Below, piece by piece: positions 1 through 7,581 of a stretch of DNA of 64,000 nucleotides. The number at the start of each line of letters is the position of its first letter. Position 1 is the first letter of the stretch. The notes under the pieces were generated by a model that was given only the letters and a program-made list of their open reading frames with translations, was not told where the DNA came from and made no database searches. The DNA comes from Planctomycetota bacterium (lineage in GTDB: Bacteria; Planctomycetota; J058; JAJDCQ01): positions 1 to 64,000 of the forward strand of contig JAJDCQ010000065.1 of NCBI GenBank assembly GCA_029260755.1, given 5' to 3'. Position numbers and translations under genes: made by a program.

Positions 1-202
1 GCCTCGGGTGACCGAGACCGAGAGGGAGCCATCCCTGGAGTCGGTCGGCTCGTGCGAGCCGGGATACGGCGCCCTCAGTCGCTTCTCCGTGTCTCCGTGC
101 CTCCGTGGTGACATCTGCTCGCCGAAGGCGAGCCCATCGGACCTGAGCGAAGTTGATAGCCCATATGCGGGCTAGGCCCCGCTAGGCCGGCCTAGGCCTC
201 GG
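1..202. repeat. Structured non-coding region with CTCCGTG repeats and palindromes
   Basis: No coding sequence was recognised here. The heptamer CTCCGTG occurs three times at an 8-base spacing (85-91, 93-99, 101-107), resembling the short tandem intergenic repeats common in large bacterial genomes. It is followed by three dyads: GCTCGCC-gaa-GGCGAGC at 117-133, TAGCCC-N6-GGGCTA at 157-174, and the perfect 14-base palindrome CTAGGCCGGCCTAG at 182-195. The last two lie just past the stop of the dehydratase gene and could act as its transcription terminator, although no T-run follows. Confidence 0.5.
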
Positions 203-1165
203 TCAGCGCCCGACCCGCTTCCGCCACCCCGCCAGCAGCTCCGGGCTCGCCCCGGCGCCCCCGCACACGATGACGATGACCGGGTCGCGGCCGGCCAGGC
301 TCTCGCCCGGATCGTGGACCGCCGCCAGAGCCGCGCCGCACGAGGGCTCGACGAGCACCCGGTGCTCGGCGGCGAAGCGCTCGCACGCGTCGACGGCGGC
401 GCGGTCGCTCACCAGGCGGCTCTCGATCGGGTGTCGCTCGGTCCAGCGGAGCGCCTCGGCGCAGACGGTGCGGGCGCCGAGGGTCGTCGCGATGCTCTCG
501 ATCGCGTCGAGGGTGACGAGCGCGCCGGCGGCGATGCTCGCCGCGTAGGAGGCAGCCCCGTCCGTCTCGACGGCGATCACCGGGACGGACGTCCAGCCGA
601 CCCGGTGCATCCCCTCGAGGATCCCGACGAGCAGCCCGCCGCCGCCGACCGACACGACGACCGCGCCGGGCCGTTCGGCGCCCACCAGGGATGGGAGGTC
701 CTCGGCCATCTCCTCGACGAGCGGAGCGTGCCCCGCCCAGACGATCGGATCGTCGAACGGGTGCATGAGCGCGCCGTCGGTCTCCCCGGCGACCTCCCCG
801 GCGCGGGCGTGGGCGTCGTCCCAGCTCGCCCCGTGCTCGGTCACCTCGGCGCCCTCGGCCCGGATCACCGCGCGCATCGCCTCGGGCGTCGTCCGCGGCA
901 CGATGACGCTGACGGGCACGCCGAGCCGGCGCCCGGCGTGGGCGACGGCCAGCCCGGCGTTGCCGCCGGAGCTGCTGACGAGCCGCTTCGCCCCGTCGGC
1001 GACGGCTCGCGCGCAGGCACGCCCGAGGCCGCGGATCTTGAACGAGCCGACCGGCTGGAACGCCTCCATCTTCAGGAGGACGCGCGCGCCGAGCGCCGCG
1101 CTCATCGGGTGCGACTCCAGCAGCGGCGTACGGACGTGGAAGCTCGGGAGGGCGGTCTCGGTCAC
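203..1165 (-). CDS. PLP-dependent serine/threonine dehydratase
   Basis: A 320-residue fold-type II PLP enzyme of the serine dehydratase/threonine ammonia-lyase family, which deaminates L-serine or L-threonine to pyruvate or 2-oxobutyrate in the cytoplasm. The Schiff-base lysine is Lys43 in GSFKIRG. The SSSGGNAG loop near residue 65 and the glycine-rich phosphate loop VGGGGLL near 172 are both present. There is no C-terminal ACT-like regulatory domain, so this is the short catabolic form. SFKIRG is closer to serine dehydratases than to the SFKLRG of biosynthetic IlvA, so serine is the more likely substrate. The start is GTG at 1165, 10 bases after the upstream gene. Substrate preference cannot be read from sequence alone. 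Confidence 0.88.
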   Translation of the reverse strand: MTETALPSFHVRTPLLESHPMSAALGARVLLKMEAFQPVGSFKIRGLGRACARAVADGAKRLVSSSGGNAGLAVAHAGRRLGVPVSVIVPRTTPEAMRAVIRAEGAEVTEHGASWDDAHARAGEVAGETDGALMHPFDDPIVWAGHAPLVEEMAEDLPSLVGAERPGAVVVSVGGGGLLVGILEGMHRVGWTSVPVIAVETDGAASYAASIAAGALVTLDAIESIATTLGARTVCAEALRWTERHPIESRLVSDRAAVDACERFAAEHRVLVEPSCGAALAAVHDPGESLAGRDPVIVIVCGGAGASPELLAGWRKRVGR

Positions 1166-1175
1166 GGCGCGACCG

Positions 1176-1886
1176 CTACTTCGTCTCGATCTTGGTGGCC
1201 TCGACGCTCTGGTCGAGGGTCTGCTCGTCGCCCAGGTCGCCGGTCGCCGTCATCCGCGCGACGCCGCCGGGGAGCTCGGCGCAGAGCCAGATCGCGATCT
1301 TCAGCTTCAGCGCGCCGCCGGCGACGACGAGCTGTCCCTCGAGCTTGACGCAATCGTACTCGGTCCCGTCGATCGTGACCTTCTCCGAGAGCGAGGTGGC
1401 GGTGGCGACGAGGTCGCTGTCGGGCACCTTCGCCTCCAGCTTGACCGGGGTGCTCCGGCCCTCGATCGTCCAGAGCCGGTTCTTCCCCGTCGTCCCGGCC
1501 TTCCTGGTCTCGGACACCCATATCGTGGCCGCGTGCTCGGCGCCGGCGATCGTGAGGGTCTCGGCGCCGGCCTTCCTCGGGATCGACTCCCACTCCTCCT
1601 CCACCTCGTCCGGCTCGCCCTCGGAGGACTTCGTGTTCCGGACGGTGAACCCCTTCTCGTCCTTGGCGAGAAGCTCGGTGGTGAGCGAGCTGCGCTCGTC
1701 CTCCTCCCCCATCTTCGTCGACATCGCGAGCTCGCACCTCGAGCCGACGGCGAACCGAAGCCAGAAGTGGCTCTCGGCCGGGATCGTCTCGTCGTCGGCG
1801 CGGGTCGGCGCGGCGCCGACGACGGCGAGGCCGAGCGCGGCGAGGACGGAGAGCGCGAGGACGAGCGCGAACGCGGGCTTCTTCAT
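1176..1886 (-). CDS. Secreted protein of unknown function
   Basis: A 236-residue protein with a clear Sec signal peptide: Lys-Lys at residues 2-3, a hydrophobic core to about residue 25, and an Ala-x-Ala-type cleavage region before ADDETIP. The rest is polar and beta-rich, with many short charged strands and no recognised catalytic motif. The ATG at 1886 was chosen because the signal peptide begins there; the open frame runs further upstream but only as a shadow of the neighbouring gene. It lies 65 bases after the membrane protein gene and 10 bases before the dehydratase gene, all on the same strand. No family was recognised; it may be a periplasmic or outer-envelope protein. Confidence 0.75.
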   Translation of the reverse strand: MKKPAFALVLALSVLAALGLAVVGAAPTRADDETIPAESHFWLRFAVGSRCELAMSTKMGEEDERSSLTTELLAKDEKGFTVRNTKSSEGEPDEVEEEWESIPRKAGAETLTIAGAEHAATIWVSETRKAGTTGKNRLWTIEGRSTPVKLEAKVPDSDLVATATSLSEKVTIDGTEYDCVKLEGQLVVAGGALKLKIAIWLCAELPGGVARMTATGDLGDEQTLDQSVEATKIETK

Positions 1887-1951
1887 CGTGGGGACGCTCC
1901 GGAGTCGTGGGGATTCGGAAGCGGCGATGGTAGCGCGTCCCGGGGGCGCCG

Positions 1952-3112
1952 TCATCCCCGCAGGCCCGCGTCCTCGGCCAGGCCCGGGTTGCTCCCGTCC
2001 ATCCGCCAGATGAACCCATCGAGGACGTAGTGGGTCGCCTGGGGAAGGGTGAGGAGCGGCACCACGAACGCGAGGGCGACCGCGCCGAGCTCCGGCCGAC
2101 CGGCCGCGCCGAAGAGGGCGTCGTGCTCGTGCCAGACGAGGTGATCCCAGAGCCCCTCCTCGAGATAGGCGATCGCCGCGACGATCGCGACGGCGACCAC
2201 CGTCGCCGCCGCCGCAGGCAGGGCGAACACCCGCTCCGGGATGCTCCCGCCGGGGAAGGCGCCGCGGGCCGCCCGGTTGCGCGAGACGAGGACGATCAGC
2301 CCGAGGTAGGGCACGCCGTGGATGAAGACGTTGGTGACGGTGAAGGCGAAGTCGTCGTTCCAGACGACGATCCCGCCGTACCAGCAGGCGGCGGTCGCGA
2401 GCAGGACGAGATGCTTGCCGGGGTTCGGCCTGGCCCGGCCGGTCGCACGCCGCCAGACCGCGCGCAGGACGTAGACGGCGACGAACGCCCCGAAGACCGG
2501 GTGGAGCGCGTCGACGAGCGCGGTCGGGACGCCCGCGACGAAGTCGTCGGGGCGAAACCACTCGAAGCTGCGCGGGAGGTTGCCGTGCCACCACAGGACC
2601 GGGAAGAGGGTGACCGACCAGACGCACGCCCGGTCCCAGAGGAGGTCGAGGCGGTCACGCTCGCCCGCCCGGTGGCGGTAGATCTTGACGAACCCCTCCT
2701 GCTGGCGGACGAAGTGGAAGACGGCCACGTAGGCGAGCACCCGCCAGAAGAGCGCGTGCCCGCCGAGGGCGAAGAGGGCGACGCCCGCCGCGAGGACGCC
2801 GAGCGGCACGCCCGCGTAGAGGCGCGGCCGGCGGGCGAGCTCGTCGCGGTCGAGGTAGGTCCGGAAGATCGTCGACCAGACGTGGGCGGCATCGACGGCC
2901 ACGATCGCGACGAGGAACAGGATCGGGTCGAGGCTCTTGCCGATCTGCACGCCGGCGGCGCGCAGGGCCGCGACCGCCGCGACCGAGATGAGGCCCGGGA
3001 GGACGAACCAGGCGAGGTCCCACGCCGGCGAGACGAGCCACGGCCCGCGCCGGTCGGCGGGCCGATCGACGGCGGCGTCGGGGCGGGCGATCTCCGAAGC
3101 GGGCGGGCTCAT
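1952..3112 (-). CDS. Multi-pass membrane protein, unknown family
   Basis: A 386-residue integral membrane protein with about eight to nine hydrophobic helices from residue 35 to near the C-terminus. Histidines and aromatics sit near several helices (VFHFVRQQ, VFIHGVPYLG, THYVLDGFIWR), a pattern seen in membrane enzymes and cofactor-binding proteins. The final YVLDGFIWRMDG motif looks conserved-like, but its family could not be named. It starts 7 bases after the stop of the Tat-exported FAD oxidoreductase, so the two are almost certainly co-transcribed and may act on one substrate. The ATG at 3112 is the natural start. Function is unknown. Confidence 0.8.
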   Translation of the reverse strand: MSPPASEIARPDAAVDRPADRRGPWLVSPAWDLAWFVLPGLISVAAVAALRAAGVQIGKSLDPILFLVAIVAVDAAHVWSTIFRTYLDRDELARRPRLYAGVPLGVLAAGVALFALGGHALFWRVLAYVAVFHFVRQQEGFVKIYRHRAGERDRLDLLWDRACVWSVTLFPVLWWHGNLPRSFEWFRPDDFVAGVPTALVDALHPVFGAFVAVYVLRAVWRRATGRARPNPGKHLVLLATAACWYGGIVVWNDDFAFTVTNVFIHGVPYLGLIVLVSRNRAARGAFPGGSIPERVFALPAAAATVVAVAIVAAIAYLEEGLWDHLVWHEHDALFGAAGRPELGAVALAFVVPLLTLPQATHYVLDGFIWRMDGSNPGLAEDAGLRG

Positions 3113-3119
3113 CGGGCCG

Positions 3120-4946
3120 TCACCGGATGCTCTCGACGTCGTGGCCGAGGTCGGCGAGGACGGCCTCGGCCGCGGCGACGCCGCGGGTGAGCGCCTCCTC
3201 GAAGAGCGAGATCCCGCTCAGGTCGGAGTGGGCGTGGCGAATCCGACCGATCGGCGCGGCGGCCGCGGCCCGCTCGGCGCCCCAGATGAAGCCCGGCACC
3301 GGACGCACCATCGCGTGACCCCATCGCCACAGATCGAGGCGCGTGATGTCGGCCGCGATCCCCGGGTGGGCGGTCTCGAGGTCGGTCACGATCTCATCGG
3401 CCCAGTCCGCCCAGCCTCGCGCCAGGAGCGCGCGGCGCGCCTCGGCCGGGTCGGTGTGAGGAAACGGGCGGTAGTAGGTGAGCACGGTCGGTCCGTCGGC
3501 CGGGCGGCGGCCGTGGGTCGCGACGACGTAGCCGAGCGACTCGCTCTCGAGGAGGACGTTGTCCCACGCGAGCGGGACGCCGACGCCACGGGGGGGGCGG
3601 CGCAGGTGCAGGTTCGCGACGAGCCAGGGGGCGTAGGTGAACGCCCCGGCGCCCGGGAGCGGCGCCGGGAGGAGGCGCGAGAGGACGAAGCGCGGCCCGG
3701 CGAACACGATCGCGGCTGCCTCGTGGCGGACGATCTCCTCGGCGGCGACGTCGTAGACGAGCGCCGCGGCCCGGCCGTCGTCCGTCTCGGGCTCGAGGGC
3801 GAAGGCGAGCTGGCGCCCGCGCACGTCGAGCCGGCCTTCCTCGATGAGGAGCGAGACGAGGCGGCCGTTGCCCTCGGGCCACCGGAGGTAGACCCCGGCG
3901 TCGAGATCCCTCGTCTCGGTCCGGCGGGCGGCGTGGTAGTGGAGCCCGGCCCAGGCGCTCGTCGTCGCGAGCGAGGTGCCGTAGTCGTCGCGGCAGCCGT
4001 ACTCGAGGAGCCAGCGGAGCGCCGGCGAGGTCAGGCCCTCGGCGTCGAGCCAGGCGGCGAAGCTCGTCCCGTCGAGGGCGACGAGATCCGCGTCGCGGCA
4101 GCTCGCGTCGACCGGAATCGCGAACGCGCGCCGGCCCTGGGCGTCGCGCCGCGCGGCGAGCTGCGCGATGCGCGCCTCGAACGCCGCGAGCTGGCGCCGA
4201 TCCTTGGCGTCCGCGGTGCGCTCGGGGAAGAGCCCCGCCGTCCAGAACCCGTCCTCGAAGAGGCGCTCCATCGGCGCCGCGCAGACGGCCCGCGCGTCGA
4301 AGTCGGGCCGCCCGGTCCGGTCGCGGCCGCGGATGATGCCGGCCTCCTCGAAGAACGTCGTCACCGCCCGCGCGTCGGCGGTCGGCGGCCTCACGTAGTG
4401 GGCGCCCCACGGATACGCGCACACCTCGCCCTCGTCCCAGCGCGAGTTCCCGCCGGGGCGCGCGGCGAGGTCGAGTACCGTCACGGCGCCGGCGCCGCCC
4501 GCGGCCTCGACGTCGCCGCGGCGGAGACGCCACCCGGCGGCGAGGCCGGCGATGCCCGCACCAATGATGAGGACATCGTGGCGCTCGGTCCTCGTCGCGG
4601 TGCGTCCGGCGAGCTTGCCGTCGCGGAGGAGGTGACCGACGCCGTCGTCCTCGCCGAGGATCGCGCCGGAGAACGGGAGCTCGCCGGGAGCCCGGATGCG
4701 CCGGCGCGGCCTAGGCGAGACGAGGTCGCGGCCCAGCCCGACGGCCCCCGCGAGGAGTAGCCCGCCGCCGACGGCGGCGCCGAGCTTGAGGACGTCGCGC
4801 CGGTCGAGCTGCTCGGGAGCCGTCGGCTCGCCGGCCGGGCTCGTCGGCGGACGCGCCGGAGGCCGCTCGCCGATGAGGTCGGCCGGCTCGGCGCGAGGCT
4901 CGGCCGGGAGTTCGGCGTCTGGGGTCATCTGCGGGTCGGGGGCCAT
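3120..4946 (-). CDS. Tat-exported FAD-dependent amine oxidase-like oxidoreductase
   Basis: A 608-residue flavoprotein. A Pro/Ala-rich leader precedes a twin-arginine motif and hydrophobic stretch at about 49-73 (RRDVLKLGAAVGGGLLLAG), so the folded flavoprotein is probably exported by Tat. The FAD dinucleotide fold begins at about 124 with VLIIGAGIAGLAAGWRL, followed by the arginine-containing LAARPGGNSRWD region typical of amine oxidase/phytoene desaturase flavoproteins. The C-terminal SDLSGISLFEEALTRGVAAAEAVL matches the second FAD-contact segment of that superfamily. The substrate is unknown; amines, carotenoids and other lipophilic compounds are all compatible. The ATG at 4946 keeps the Tat leader; ATG codon 7 is an alternative. 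It is coupled to the downstream membrane protein gene. Confidence 0.85.
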   Translation of the reverse strand: MAPDPQMTPDAELPAEPRAEPADLIGERPPARPPTSPAGEPTAPEQLDRRDVLKLGAAVGGGLLLAGAVGLGRDLVSPRPRRRIRAPGELPFSGAILGEDDGVGHLLRDGKLAGRTATRTERHDVLIIGAGIAGLAAGWRLRRGDVEAAGGAGAVTVLDLAARPGGNSRWDEGEVCAYPWGAHYVRPPTADARAVTTFFEEAGIIRGRDRTGRPDFDARAVCAAPMERLFEDGFWTAGLFPERTADAKDRRQLAAFEARIAQLAARRDAQGRRAFAIPVDASCRDADLVALDGTSFAAWLDAEGLTSPALRWLLEYGCRDDYGTSLATTSAWAGLHYHAARRTETRDLDAGVYLRWPEGNGRLVSLLIEEGRLDVRGRQLAFALEPETDDGRAAALVYDVAAEEIVRHEAAAIVFAGPRFVLSRLLPAPLPGAGAFTYAPWLVANLHLRRPPRGVGVPLAWDNVLLESESLGYVVATHGRRPADGPTVLTYYRPFPHTDPAEARRALLARGWADWADEIVTDLETAHPGIAADITRLDLWRWGHAMVRPVPGFIWGAERAAAAAPIGRIRHAHSDLSGISLFEEALTRGVAAAEAVLADLGHDVESIR

Positions 4947-5164
4947 GGGGATCGTCCGTCGCCGGGTCAGTCTACGGCCCGAGCTCGGCCCCCGCCAGGC
5001 GGGCCCGACGCCGGACGCGGTGAGGCGCCCGGGCAGCGGTCGACCGGGTCGAGCGCTCGGCGAGATCGACGGGATCTTGCGCGGCGCCCGGCCCCCGTGG
5101 CATCCTCGACCTTCGCTCCGAACGTGCCCACCCGCCGACGTCTCACGCTCCAGGAGGCCCCCCG

Positions 5165-6481
5165 ATGCTCCGACGCCGCTTCGTCCTGGCCGTCATCGCC
5201 GTCCTCGCGGCGGTCCTGCTCGCCGTGGGCCCCGCCGCTCCGGCCCTCGCCGGCGACGGCGCGATCCTCAAGAAGGCGCTCCGCTCCTACAAGGAGGCCT
5301 CCGCCATCCTCAAGAGCTCGCGCGAGCTCGAGGGCGAGGAGCGCCAGGAGGCGAGCGAACGCGCCCTCAACCTGCTCCGGGCCGCCCAGGAGCTCCTCGA
5401 GCCGATCGCCGACAAGAACGAGATGGCGATGGACATGATCCAGGAGGTCCAGTCGCTCATCTACTGGACGCACAAGATGACGCCGATCGCGCCCGAGAAG
5501 AAGGAGGCGATCAAGGAGGAGTTCGAGTTCGAGCAGAAGATCAAGATCAAGGCGACCAAGACCGCGGGGGAGAGCCTCGAGGAGACGCGCGAGCGGATCG
5601 CCGCCACCGAGCTCGCCCGGATCCGCGCGGCGGAGGAGCTCGACCCCGAGAGCCTCGAGATCCTCGCGCAGTACTTCCGCCTCGCCGATGAGTACAGCGA
5701 CACCCGCTCGGGGATCGAGGCGAACCGCGCGTCGATCCGCCTCCAGGAGATCGTCTGGGGCAGCAAGGAGGAGGGCGTCGGCGAAGGCGAGGCCGACTGG
5801 TCGACCCTCGACAAGCGGATGGACGCCTACATGCACCTGCGCAAGTCGGCGATCTGCCACAAGTGCGAGGGCGAGTACTTCACCAGGTGCGGCAAGTGCA
5901 AGGGCGACGGCTGGATCGAGCGCTACTACGGCGGCGGCACGAAGCGCAAGATCGACTGGAACCACTCGCGCGCGTGCGTCTGCAACCCCGAGGGGATCAT
6001 CACCGGCGGCAAGCCGATCGACGGTCCGAACGCCGGCAAGCTGATCTGCCAGCAGCCGGGGTGCTGGCACGGATTCATGCTGCGCCACTTCGAGAAGCTC
6101 GTGTGGGACTTCCGGAGCCCCGATCACCGCGAGCAGGTCACCGAGCAGCTCGACGGAGCCAACTACGAGTACTACATCAAGGCGCTCGCCTCGGCGTGCC
6201 GGCCGAACCCGATGGTCGGGGCCGACGACGACATCCCCGCCCTCGCCGACGAGGCCGGGATCGATCCGAGCCTGCTCCAGAGCGTGGCCGAGGCGCACGT
6301 CCGCGAGTCCTACGCCCGGATCTTCACCCGCGCGAAGTACGACGACGTCGAGAAGGGGAACCCCGAGTTCGAGATTCGCCTCGAGGTCGTCAGTAACGGC
6401 AAGGTCCGCAAGACCTTCCGCGAGAAGATGACGTGGGAGTGGGTCGACGGCGAGTGGTACGCGGTCGAGCCCGAGGAGTAG
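5165..6481 (+). CDS. Secreted zinc-ribbon protein of unknown function
   Basis: A 438-residue protein with an N-terminal signal peptide (Arg-rich start, hydrophobic core to about residue 25, cleavage region near ALAGDG). Residues 35-215 are Glu/Lys/Arg-rich and helical, probably coiled coil or helical repeats. A DnaJ-type cysteine cluster follows: CHKC at 231-234 and CGKC at 242-245 with the GDGW turn, plus further cysteines at 271, 273, 295 and 300 that could complete a second site. Structural zinc in an exported protein is uncommon but not unknown. The ATG at 5165 follows a purine-rich ribosome site (CAGGAGG). It converges on the lipoprotein gene, with a hairpin between them. No enzymatic motif was seen and no function is proposed. 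Confidence 0.78.
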   Translation: MLRRRFVLAVIAVLAAVLLAVGPAAPALAGDGAILKKALRSYKEASAILKSSRELEGEERQEASERALNLLRAAQELLEPIADKNEMAMDMIQEVQSLIYWTHKMTPIAPEKKEAIKEEFEFEQKIKIKATKTAGESLEETRERIAATELARIRAAEELDPESLEILAQYFRLADEYSDTRSGIEANRASIRLQEIVWGSKEEGVGEGEADWSTLDKRMDAYMHLRKSAICHKCEGEYFTRCGKCKGDGWIERYYGGGTKRKIDWNHSRACVCNPEGIITGGKPIDGPNAGKLICQQPGCWHGFMLRHFEKLVWDFRSPDHREQVTEQLDGANYEYYIKALASACRPNPMVGADDDIPALADEAGIDPSLLQSVAEAHVRESYARIFTRAKYDDVEKGNPEFEIRLEVVSNGKVRKTFREKMTWEWVDGEWYAVEPEE

Positions 6482-6536
6482 GCAGTCGCCGCGCTCGGCT
6501 CGGCCGGCCGACGCAAGCGTCTCGAGGTAAACGCGA

Positions 6537-6570
6537 GCGGGCTTCCCCACCGATCGGTGAGGAAGCCCGC
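6537..6570. terminator. Bidirectional hairpin between convergent genes
   Basis: A long inverted repeat lies between the stops at 6481 and 6600. GCGGGCTTCCCCACCGAT pairs with ATCGGTGAGGAAGCCCGC with a single mismatch that can be a G-U pair. It is centrally placed between convergent genes, as expected of a shared terminator. There is no strong T-run, so it may depend on stem strength alone. Confidence 0.7.
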
Positions 6571-6599
6571 GCTGTCTTCGCGAGTCGTCGTGACGGTGA

Positions 6600-7460
6600 C
6601 TACTTCGTCAGCTTGGCGACCTGGTCGGCCTTCGCCGTCTGCGAGCCGCTGGTCGTCTTGACGTCGACCGTGCCGTCGCCGACGGCGATCACCTGCCCCC
6701 AGGCCCAGGACGATCCGCCGCTCGTGTTCACGATGACGTAGTCATCCTTCGCCGGGAGCGCCGAGTCGGCGGTCGGGGCCGGACCCATCGTGGCGAGCGC
6801 GGAGTCCGACGGGCTCGAGCCGTCCGACCACGCGACCTTCGCGTTCTCGCCCGCGACCGACTCGACCTTGCCCGAGTAGTAGCTCGCGCCCCAGATCGCG
6901 ACGACGGCGTCGCCCGCCTTCGGAGCCCAACCATCGGGCTTCCACGGCGAGCCGGCGGCCTTCGCGGCGGTGGTGATGGCCGTGGTCATCGCTTGCTTCG
7001 CGATCTCTTCCTGGATCGACTTCGGGATGACGATGACCTTGTCGTGCCCGACGTCGCCGGAGCTCCCGTCCGAGGCGTACTTGACCGCGATCTTCTCGCC
7101 GGCGGCGGTGATCTCGGCGCCGTACCACTTCGTGCTCGTCGACCACTTCACGAGCGCGTGGTCGCCCGCCGCGACGGTCACCTTCGCCTCGGCGGCCGGA
7201 ATCGCGAAGACGTCCGTCATCGCGACCTCGGTCGGCGAGGAGCCGTCCGACCACGCGACCTTGCCCTTGTCGGCCGTGACCGACTCGAGCTTCCCCTCGT
7301 AGAACGAGGCGCCCGACCAGCGCGCGACGACGGTGTCGCCGGCGACCGGCTTCGCGGCCGGAGCGGCGGTTCCGCCGCCGCCAGGGCAGCCGAGCCCGAC
7401 CGACGCGATGGCGACCGCGACCCCGACGACGAGCGCCTTGCGAAGCGTGTTCGTGTTCAT
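6600..7460 (-). CDS. Lipoprotein with four Tudor/SH3-like repeats
   Basis: A 286-residue lipoprotein. Its signal peptide ends in VGLGC, so Cys25 is the predicted lipidated residue. The mature part consists of four degenerate repeats of about 55-60 residues, each beginning GD-x-V/A and built around a W-x-G-x-x-Y/F-x-G-K-x-x-S-V core: near residues 45 (ARWSGASFYEGKLESV), 100 (VKWSTSTKWYGAEI), 180 (AIWGASYYSGKVESV) and 235 (NTSGGSSWAWGQVIAV). The first and third also share VAWSDGSSP. This looks like the small beta-barrel Tudor/agenet/SH3 fold, which usually binds peptides or polysaccharide; that is inference from the pattern. The ATG at 7460 is preferred over the adjacent GTG at 7463 because of the GGGGGAAG ribosome site. 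Confidence 0.78.
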   Translation of the reverse strand: MNTNTLRKALVVGVAVAIASVGLGCPGGGGTAAPAAKPVAGDTVVARWSGASFYEGKLESVTADKGKVAWSDGSSPTEVAMTDVFAIPAAEAKVTVAAGDHALVKWSTSTKWYGAEITAAGEKIAVKYASDGSSGDVGHDKVIVIPKSIQEEIAKQAMTTAITTAAKAAGSPWKPDGWAPKAGDAVVAIWGASYYSGKVESVAGENAKVAWSDGSSPSDSALATMGPAPTADSALPAKDDYVIVNTSGGSSWAWGQVIAVGDGTVDVKTTSGSQTAKADQVAKLTK

Positions 7461-7581
7461 CACTTCTTCCCCCTCTTCGGTTCGCTTTTCGGGGCGCCTT
7501 CCCGAGCGCCCGAGGCGACAGGATAGGGATTGGGCCGCGGAGGTCGAGCGAGCGGCGGGGGGTGGCGCGGGCGGATCGCCG

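Noticed and set aside
2030..4760. Long plus-strand frames over the membrane protein and FAD oxidoreductase genes
   Set aside because: Low-complexity Arg/Asp/Glu/Gly composition; the minus strand has a membrane protein and a flavoprotein with clear motifs.
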